Origin: Phaeoceros laevis
Taxonomy: Eukaryota > Anthocerotophyta > Anthocerotopsida > Notothyladales
Direction: 5' to 3'
NCBI GenBank assembly: GCA_049999765.1
Contig: JBNGIQ010009402.1
Location: forward strand, 27,359 to 63,379
Length of the DNA stretch: 36,021 bases
Below, piece by piece: positions 28,996 through 36,021 of this stretch. Every line of letters begins with the position of its first letter. Positions within the stretch are counted from its first letter, which is position 1. The position numbers were made by a program, and so were the translations under genes. The notes below the pieces were generated by a model. The model was not told where the DNA came from and searched no databases. It worked only from the letters and a program-made list of their open reading frames with translations.

Positions 28996-29494
28996 TGAGA
29001 GTTTTGGGGCCATCCTTCACTTTCCAGATATCTATCAGCAACTGGCCTCGGGAAAGAGCAAATCGAGGTCCAGTCCAGCTCATTTGCGTTGCAATAGGAA
29101 CAAGAATCGCAAGTCGTTGGCATCCGGAAGGTGCTCCACGGGTCAGATTGGGGACTTGAAACTTGGCCGTTCCCAATTGCACAACTTTTTATAATAATAA
29201 CCATGATTCGAATTTCGAATAGCTTTGGAACCTTTGGAAGGAAGCACCTCCCCATGTATGATTTGAGAATGCACATTCATAACAAAACTCATGGTTCCAA
29301 CAGAGGATATTAAGGACGGGTTCCTCAAGATTCTTGGTTGAGTTTTGCAGCTTTCGCTTTGAGTAAGAAAGCACTTGAATTTTCGTTCAATCCACAGGTG
29401 GTCGCACACAATGTCATTTTCAAGAAGCTGAAGTTGTGCAAAGCCATGTAGCTTTCACCATCTAATTAGCAGGCCATCTTTAAATTGTCCACTG
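28996..29494. other. Spacer between NPF copy 2 and NPF copy 3
   Basis: Only short frames in AT-richer DNA. I see no domain or RNA. The left edge marks where similarity to the region upstream of NPF copy 1 ends (ttgtcgttttttag). Confidence 0.35.
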
Positions 29495-31847
29495 CTAAAG
29501 TTCGGGGTTCCTTGATGCACCATCGATGGGACTGGGAATGGTTACAATGCCATCTGAAGAGTAGGGAATGTGGCTAACATACTTGTACCATCTGGCGCAG
29601 GCAACGAAGAAGAGCATATTGAGCGCGTTGAGAGCCGCCAGCATCCAGTAAAAGTAAGCCAGCCTCCCCTTATCCAGATCATCGTCGAGCCAGTCCGTAC
29701 AAGCGTTCACCACCGCCACCAGCAGCGACGACAGGTAACTCCCGGCGGCGATGGTGGTCCAGTGCAACGCCGTGGTGGTGCTCCGCAGGCTCTCGGGGCT
29801 CTGCGTGTACGAGAACTCGAGCTGCCCGATGACGAGAAACGCCTCCGCCACGCCCAGCACGCCGTACTGCGGCACCAGCCACAGCGCGGACGCCACCGCC
29901 CGCCTCCGCCGAGCCTCCTCCACGCCCCCCGCCACCGCCATGGCCAGGATGCCGGTCACCAGCCCCGCCCCGATGCGTTCCAGCGGCGTCCAGCCGCGGC
30001 CCGCCCGCGCCCGGCGCACCGCCGGCAGCAGCAGCCGGTCGTAGAGCGGGATGAAGGCCAACATGGCCATTAGAGCGAAGGCGCTGAAGGAGCCCGGCGG
30101 GATCTGGAACGTGGCGCCGATCCGGCGGTCCATCGCTCGGGCCTGCTGCACCGTGNNNNNNNNNNNNNNNNNNNNNNNNNNNNNNNNNNNNNNNNNNNNN
30201 NNNNNNNNNNNNNNNNNNNNNNNNNNNNNNNNNNNNNNNNNNNNNNNNNNNNNNNGCCCGAATGATCCGTGGAGGAGCAGGGCGGGGTCGTCGGGGACCG
30301 GCAGGTGGCGGTTGCGGACGGCGGCCACCGCCACTCTCGCGAGGCGGGTGAGCGGGCTGCCGGAGGGACTCACCTTGCGGTACAGAGGTGTGCCGGAGAG
30401 GAAGATGGCGATGCCGAGCGACATGGCCAGCGCGGGAATGCCGAAGCCCCAGCCCCACCCGACGTTCTCCTGGACGTACACCACCGCCGTGACGGCCAGC
30501 AGGAACGCCAGGGACAGCGAGAAGTAGAACCAGTTGAAGAAGCCCCACATGCGCTTCTCGTGCCGCCGCGCGTCCCCGTCCGCCAGCTCCAGCTGCTCCG
30601 CGCCGAAGGGGGAGACGCAGGGTCGAATCCCGCCGGAGCCCAGTGCCATGAGCGCCAGGCTGAGGTAGAGGTACGTCGTCTGCGCCGAGGACGCCGGATA
30701 TGGCTTGCACAGGTTGCCGTGCATGTGAGCCTGGGGGCATAAATTTTGCGGTGGAGTGAGGGACGGGAAGAGTGCGGCCATCGCCAGCAGCGTCATGCCC
30801 TGTGGACGAGGTGACCCAAGGTTGCATTATTGATCATCATAATCGTCGTCGTCGTCAACAAACGTCCGTCCAGATGAATTCCAAGGTGAGTATTGGAAAG
30901 TGTGGGTTGTACCAGAAGATGGATGGCGGAGAAGGTGACGATGGTGGCGTATCTGCCGAGGTAGGCGTCGGCCAGGAACGCGCCTACGAGCGGGGTGAGA
31001 GCCGAGGTGCCGGTGAAGTTGGTCACCGTGTTGGCTGCGTCCACGGTCTTGAAATGCATCACCTGCGTGAGGTAGGATATGAGATTGACGTGGAGCCCGC
31101 CTGCCGCCAGCTTCTCGCAGAACTCGCTCACTGCAAATGTTGCACATCGATCGAAAGAAAGAACAATAGCACAACATTTTTTTTTGTTAGCAAGCTTTCA
31201 AGAGCTTTCATACTACTCATGAATGAGCCCACAAGCAGCTATCTTCAGAGACCCGTGGGCGATTATAAGAAGCTTGCCACCGACAGGTCTGCCTAGTATC
31301 AATGGGCACTTCCCATTGACAGTCCCCCACAAAAGGCAGCACACAGGTCTCGAGCTCATTCAAGTGCCCAGCACACAGGTCTCGAGCTCATTNNNNNNNN
31401 NNGAGCTCATTCAAGTGCCCAGCACACAGGTCTCGAGCTCATTCAAGTGCCCATTGACAGTCCCCCACAAAAGGCAGCACACCTGATTCAAGTGCCCATT
31501 CATGACAGTCCCTACAAAAGGCAGCACACCTGATTCCCATATGGAGTCACCTGATTCCCATATGGAGTCAGTAGGTGTGTGTTCTCCCATTACTACTACT
31601 ACGTGAGCTTACCGAAGATGAAAGGGCTGGTCTTCCAGCCTCCGGCTTTGCAAACCTTGGCCTCGGGCGCCTTCTTGGCTTCAAATTCCACCGCAGCGAG
31701 CTCAAGACAGCACGAATTGAAACGAGCTTCACCCGGCCTTGCATTTGATGCTGCTGCAGATTTCAGTTGTGGGCTTCTCAGGCTCTCCGGTAAGGGGCTT
31801 GCAATTGCACAGCCAGAGGCGAGGGAACCCATCTTCTCCATGGCCAT
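29495..31847 (-). CDS. NPF (NRT1/PTR) transporter, intact apart from gap
   Basis: Exons: 31847-31613, 31130-30913 and 30799-29495; the gap at 30156-30255 lies in the last and must hide the LDKAA segment, probably with another intron. Splice sites are GT-AG with matching phases. Signatures: CKAGGWKTSPFIFG, SEFCEKLA (ExxEK proton-coupling motif intact), GAFLADAYLGRY, ALGSGGIRPCVSPFGAEQ (family signature), ENVGWGWGFGIPA, TVQQARAMDRR, and the C-terminal half to ARWYKYVSHIP. It should be a 12-helix membrane carrier of nitrate, peptide or another small solute; the substrate cannot be read from sequence. The coding part of exon 3 is far richer in G and C than the other two NPF genes, which suggests a distinct history. 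A repeat array lies in its first intron. Confidence 0.92.
30156..30255. other. Assembly gap of 100 N within NPF exon
   Basis: By comparison with the two other NPF genes, about 75 residues and one intron belong here, so the true gap is probably longer than 100 bases. Confidence 0.99.
31310..31570. repeat. Repeat array in NPF intron 1
   Basis: Short phrases recur several times: cacacaggtctcgagctcattcaagtgccc, cccattgacagtcccccac, aaaaggcagcacac, and cctgattcccatatggagtca twice. A 10-N gap (31393-31402) sits inside. The array lies in the 482-bp first intron of the NPF gene. Confidence 0.85.
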
Positions 31848-32627
31848 GTGTGTAGTTACTCGATCGGGCCGGACATCTAAATCGTGGTTCTGCAGAGCTT
31901 CCACAACTTTGAGGCACCGGTTCGGGTTTCCACACACGCCTTCAACTCCACACAGCTCTCAGTTCTAACGGAAGCAGAGACGATCGATCGAGAGAGCGGA
32001 AGACGAGACATCCTGAAAGTGGCACTCAACATTGCTGAAGCCGGCCTGCCATATAAGACGGATGGATCCTTACATGTATAGAGAAGCGAGATTCGTGAGG
32101 ACACTGGATGATATGGACGCATCACATGCCGGCCAGCCCTTTCGCATGATTGGTCTCCATCGAGTACGACTCGGGAGCAGGTCGCGTTGCTTTCACCTGC
32201 CAAATGGGCGAGCGGACGCCGTTGTCGTGCGTGGCCGGTTAGGCGCTCACGGGCACCTCAGCATCAATCGTTCATTCCAGGTGTCGCAAGGTTACATGCA
32301 GAAGAGCAGAGTTAGTTAACCTGGCCCGGCCCAGCCCGGAGAAGAAGGGAGGAGAGAACCTTGGCAGAGCTCTAATAAGCTAATTTCCCAACAGATAAGG
32401 AAGAAAAAGAAGTTTATTTCGCGTGTGTGACGGGGTAAAAACCCGAAAGGAAAGGAACCTGTCCATGTCGGACAAAATTTGTAGGTCGGTGGCGCCAGCC
32501 CCAGGAAACGAGCACCACATGCCCTTCTTTCGAGCTGTGTAGGTACCGGTGGTACTTGATACTGTACCTGTTCCGACGTCACGCTAATTAGAATGTTGTA
32601 AAAACTATAACATAAATTGGCATGAAA
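31848..32627. other. Divergent intergenic region between NPF and tRNA-Glu
   Basis: This should hold the NPF promoter (minus strand) and the tRNA 5' flank. No other gene is recognised; the open frames are short and unconvincing. Confidence 0.35.
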
Positions 32628-32699
32628 TCCGTAATAGTCTAGATGGTTAGGATACCTGGCTTTCACCCAGGCGACCCGGGTTCGAGTCCCGGTTACGGA
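32628..32699 (+). tRNA. tRNA-Glu(UUC): tRNA-Glu (anticodon UUC)
   Basis: A 72-base cloverleaf. The acceptor stem TCCGTAA pairs with TTACGGA. The D arm holds TCTAGATGGTTAGGA. The anticodon arm is CCTGG-CTTTCAC-CCAGG with anticodon TTC. The T arm is CCGGGTTCGAGTCCCGG. There is no intron and no encoded CCA. A and B box promoter elements are intact. The first downstream T run (TTTT near 32731) could serve as Pol III terminator. Confidence 0.96.
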
Positions 32700-34410
32700 A
32701 TTCTATAGTTCCTTCCACACGGCACTAGCTTTTGTTCGTACACAAATTCCACGTTTCTGGTGTCATGTACGCGTGTTGCCGACATTTCTCTCAATGTGTG
32801 CCGGGCCGCATCTGTCGGCGGGACCCGCGCTAGCTGGCACATGGCTGCGAAACAAACAGCAAGTAGCCACTAATTGTCACGCCAGCCCCGGCCCAGCCAC
32901 ACATATTTGGAGCCTTTGCATCGGGACGGGAGCAGCTCCACCTTTTTAAGCTCGGCGAGGAGCATCCCTTTTTCAACGTCCTCCTTTTCCTCTCCCTCCT
33001 CCTCCTCCTCCTACTCTGCTAGTCGCTAGCCTGTTGTACCAATCGCGATATCCGTGGGGGGACCACAGCCGCTGCTCTCTCCCCTTCAGCGTAGCCCTTC
33101 TTCTTGCAGGCCGGCTGAGGAAGCCAAGCTCCTCCTGTTCAAAGCGTCCTCGTCGGCCACGAAATTGACGGTCTGTTAGGAGACGTTTATGAGATTTGGG
33201 TGTTGCCACAGTTTTGATATGCGCATTGTGCGAATCTTGGTTTTGTGAATTCATGTCGATCGATAGCTGCGGCCTGATAGCAGACGCTTGCTCCTGTTTG
33301 GAGAGCAGCTTCTCTTCCAATTGACCACCGTCACGTACATCGTTGTGCAGTCCTCGCTGGCCAGCAAGCTTGGAGATACGTTAGCTGAATTCATCGGCTG
33401 GGTGACATCGATATGTCAGATTACACCTGACATGACATCGTTTCCTGTGATGGGCATGCCGTTGCATTGTAGGTTTTGGCAGACAATTCAGTTGGGTGAT
33501 TGCATTGTGGTTCAAGATGGCATGCAGGTGCTGGATCATGGTGCTGGCTGCTGATTGTGACTGGTCAGCGTGCATGGAGTTGTCCAGAGCGGGAAGATGA
33601 GATGTTCCTGGAGCGAAGACAGTTTTACAAGGGTTGAAATGAAATCTTCAATTGAGCTCGTGTTCAAACCGACTCAAGTCACACCCACCCCGTTTTTTAT
33701 GTGTTACAAGGGGTAGTTTAAGGCAATCTTGAGTGGTTGACAGTGTGATTCTGGATGTGGCAGAGCTTACATCCCATGGGACGGCGTTTGGTTCATGGAT
33801 GCTGAGTGATGCGTACAGTCATGGGGCGAGGATGCTACAGCTTCAGTTTGCGAGCAAGTTTCAGGGCTGTGTCTTGCCGTGATTGCGCGTCACTCACATC
33901 CATGAACCAAACGCCGTCCCGTTAGATACTCTCGTTCCATTAAAATAGAGCGGTCTCATGTCCCTTGTGTAGATGTAGACAGACTACTACTTGATATCCT
34001 CGTAGAACAAGGTTCTTTCGCAAAATAAAGATTTCGGGTAACCAATTCCACAGGTAGCTGATTCTGGACACACACAGCACTAGCTACATTCGTACTATTT
34101 GACAGATGATATTGTTTGTCAGCTTAGTTGCTCGATATTCCACGAGAGCTGGACATTTCGGGGCCACCCTCCTGACTGACTATTGTCCATGTACCGACTC
34201 TACAAGGTGTTTTTTGACAATTGAAAAAAAAGAGTCAGTTTGCAAGCAGCAAAGCAAAAAGCTGTTCCTTTCCAGTACAGTACTGCCTGTCTGTGAAAAT
34301 GAGGAGAACTTTCTCCAACAATCTCTGGACACACACACCCCAGTGAACCCGAATCTCACACAATTATTGAACAGTTGGTGACCTGTACAGTGTCAAAAAG
34401 AATATATTCT
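32700..34410. other. No recognised protein gene
   Basis: A (CCT)n microsatellite lies at about 32992-33014. A 115-residue minus-strand frame (33320-32973, basic, with a Gly run from the microsatellite) and an 88-residue plus-strand frame (33288-33554) have no recognisable domain. An inverted repeat lies at 33778-33920. The right end is the 3' flank of the AP-4 sigma gene. Confidence 0.4.
33778..33920. repeat. Inverted repeat with 36-base arms
   Basis: Left arm 33778-33813 (gggacggcgtttggttcatgg...) and right arm 33886-33920 (ending ccatgaaccaaacgccgtccc) pair almost perfectly: 24 consecutive pairs from the outer end, then a few mismatches. The loop is 72 bases. It could fold as an RNA hairpin or be a foldback element. 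Confidence 0.9.
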
Positions 34411-35378
34411 CTAATTCGCCTTGTCCATAAGCTGTATGGGCGTGAGAATATTGTTCTTGTTGGTTTCTACGATACATCCATTCATCACCATCTCGTCCAG
34501 CATGAAATGTGCCTTCTCCAGGTGGAACATGATGTCAAGCTCGCACTGCAAAGCCATCAACAACTAAGGGGCTCAGATCGAGGACACAGTATATCCTTCA
34601 CGTCACAGAAGAGTTGGGTAGCAGCAAATCCCAGAAAGGCTGTCTACCACTCACACTCGACCCGAAATGAAAACTTACCACGTTTCCGAAGTACCTGTCC
34701 ATGGTCTCCACAACGCAGTGGATGAATTCTAGAATGGCCAATTCATTCTGCAAACAACAATCTTTCGGTTATTTTAGCACCCACTCAGCTGAGGGAGTGA
34801 GTAAGTGAGTGAGTGCCACTCACTCAGTCACAGAGTTGATTGAACCTGAGCAATTGCTCTTCCTACGTTTTCAATAATCCAGACTTACCTCATCGCTGTC
34901 TACCCCAACGAGGAAGAAAAGAGATGCGTATCTTCTGTAGATAACCTTGTAGTTCCGATGCTCCACAAATGAGCACTGTCAGAGAACAACCAACCAACCT
35001 CCTGCGTGTTACATCACAACCCAATGCTCGATCTCTGCTGACCTAGACAGCAGGCAGCAGTCCATCAACCTACGGGAGCAGCAAAAACAGGTCCCATGGA
35101 TCGGAAGCACATTGAGAGAATACAAGTGTTGCGTTGCCAATCTGGTGACTGTGCGGAAAGAGCAAGTCCACAAGGTCCTTCAAGAATTGATGCCATCTCC
35201 TGTGCAAATCAAGCAGCATGTCAGCGAGGACGTTCACCTGATTTTCTGCCCTGGCCAAGCACTTGCGCACAATCTCGCCTTCCAGAGCGCGCCTTTCCTC
35301 CAATGTGAGATGCTCGTAGTACTGCGCTAGCCTCGTTTGCCCCGCCTTGTTTACCAAAAGCACAAATCGGATGGCCAT
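34411..35378 (-). CDS. AP4S: AP-4 complex subunit sigma
   Basis: Four exons on the minus strand: 35378-35238, 34975-34889, 34747-34679 and 34545-34411, all GT-AG and all in phase 0. They give 143 residues, the usual length for a sigma adaptin. The protein starts [20 protein letters not shown], continues [57 protein letters not shown] and [20 protein letters not shown], and ends with [10 protein letters not shown]. The [14 protein letters not shown] and [13 protein letters not shown] phrases mark the clathrin-adaptor small chain, AP-4 type. It is the small core subunit of the AP-4 coat at the trans-Golgi network, which sorts vacuolar cargo. Nothing is broken. Introns are 262, 141 and 133 nt; intron 2 holds a GAGT-rich simple repeat near 34795-34830. 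Confidence 0.96.
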
Positions 35379-35914
35379 CCCTCGCCCTCTCTGCAAAACC
35401 TCAGTTGCTTGCTTGTCCAGGAAATGCCCACACCCTTGGCACTCTAAAGGCGAATTATCAGAGACTAGCTAAACTGGGGGTTAATTATCTTTCTAATCAA
35501 TTATTAAGCTTGCAGCCCGCAAGACGTGCGGTACCGGTAGGGCTGCTGCAGCGCGCCACGGCCGGGAGCAGGGCAAGACGGTCTGGACAAACGCGATGCT
35601 TGACAACGTGTTACGTCCCACATGGGGAGTGAAAGTTACCCTGTCGTGGCACGGTCACGGCAAGATGGGAATTTGACCAGTTTGCAAAAGGGTTTAAAAG
35701 GTTTCGGGTTTTTTTACTAATTAAGAAAAAAATTTACAGGCAAATTAGGAAGAAATGCATTCCGGGCTTCACCGAAACGCGTTTCGAACGTAGGGTGCAT
35801 CCAAAACGCACGGGATGGGATGACATTAATTAAAATTTGTTGGAGTATAAAAAAAATTTTACTTCCTGCACTAAGTTGCGGCCTACAGCGAAAACTACGT
35901 ACATTACTACGTTT
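35379..35914. other. 5' flank of AP4S and AT-rich spacer
   Basis: By position this holds the AP4S promoter. From about 35690 the DNA becomes AT-rich with A and T runs. No gene is recognised. Confidence 0.35.
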
Positions 35915-36021
35915 CGCTTATTAACTTAATTTACTCTAAGTGGCATGCCCTTCGCTTATTAACTTAACTTACTCTAAGTGGCATGCCCTTCGCTTATTAA
36001 CTTAACTTACTCTAAGTGGCA
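35915..36021. repeat. 38-bp tandem satellite at the window edge
   Basis: Units begin at 35915, 35953 and 35991 (cgcttattaacttaacttac). The first two are complete, differing by one base, and the third is cut by the window end after 31 bases. Confidence 0.96.

Noticed and set aside
29570-30742. Arg/Pro-rich plus-strand frames opposite the third NPF gene
   Set aside because: High GC removes stop codons from all frames; the minus strand carries the conserved NPF motifs.
29495-30796. A continuous 433-residue frame through the 100-N gap
   Set aside because: The gap length is arbitrary. Comparison with the other NPF genes shows about 75 residues and an intron must be missing there, so the frame across the N run is accidental.
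32973-33320. 115-residue basic minus-strand frame
   Set aside because: It ends in a Gly/Arg run encoded by the CCT microsatellite and has no recognisable domain or splice partner.

Overview
This is nuclear DNA from a land plant. The evidence is short GT-AG introns (about 70-190 nt), a nuclear tRNA-Glu, plant gene families (NPF transporters, an EDM2-type PHD protein, AP-4 sigma, a TORNADO1-type LRR-Roc-COR protein), a Ty1/copia LTR element and a LINE. The compact introns and families otherwise rare in seed plants suggest a lycophyte such as Selaginella; that is inference. The window is a scaffold with three 100-N gaps (1043-1142, 15592-15691, 30156-30255) and one 10-N gap (31393-31402).

Layout. 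1-2438: 5' part of a minus-strand copia element, its gag duplicated around a gap. 2651-4225: an unrecognised plus-strand reading frame with three stop codons. 4814-6031: a complete five-exon EDM2-like PHD gene. 6397-8188: an NPF transporter pseudogene (minus). 8653-10545: a decayed large-GTPase (VLIG/GBP-like) gene, followed by a multi-exon Gln/Pro-rich gene (10828-12142). 12600-15265: two diverged direct copies of a 1.3-kb repeat; the first holds two palindromes. 15386-15922: a 69-bp coding minisatellite beside a gap. 18180-18570: a second fragment of the large-GTPase family. 19127-21540: a dead LINE. 22058-25405: an LRR-Roc-COR reading frame with a caspase domain at its C-terminus (minus). 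25586-26563: a HEM4 (uroporphyrinogen-III synthase-like) gene. 26943-28648 and 29495-31847: two more NPF genes, the first a damaged duplicate of the one at 6.4-8.2 kb and the second intact apart from a gap. 32628-32699: tRNA-Glu(UUC). 34411-35378: a complete four-exon AP-4 sigma gene (minus). 35915-36021: a 38-bp satellite running off the end.

The strongest observation is 22.0-25.4 kb. A TORNADO1-like ROCO protein continues, through a GT-AG intron that keeps the codon phase, into a caspase p20-p10 domain of animal type. It keeps the His and Cys of the catalytic dyad and both arginines expected of an Asp-specific S1 pocket. Plants normally carry only metacaspases. This copy shows damage (5' truncation, two frame mismatches, several short tandem duplications), so it may be a pseudogene of an intact family elsewhere in the genome. 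Second in interest are the two NPF copies: they share one internal deletion inside a 478-bp identical tract, which is the mark of gene conversion.

Most genes here are unrelated neighbours, and no operon-like cooperation is implied. The region mixes intact housekeeping genes (AP-4 sigma, tRNA, EDM2-like, third NPF) with decaying duplicates and transposons.
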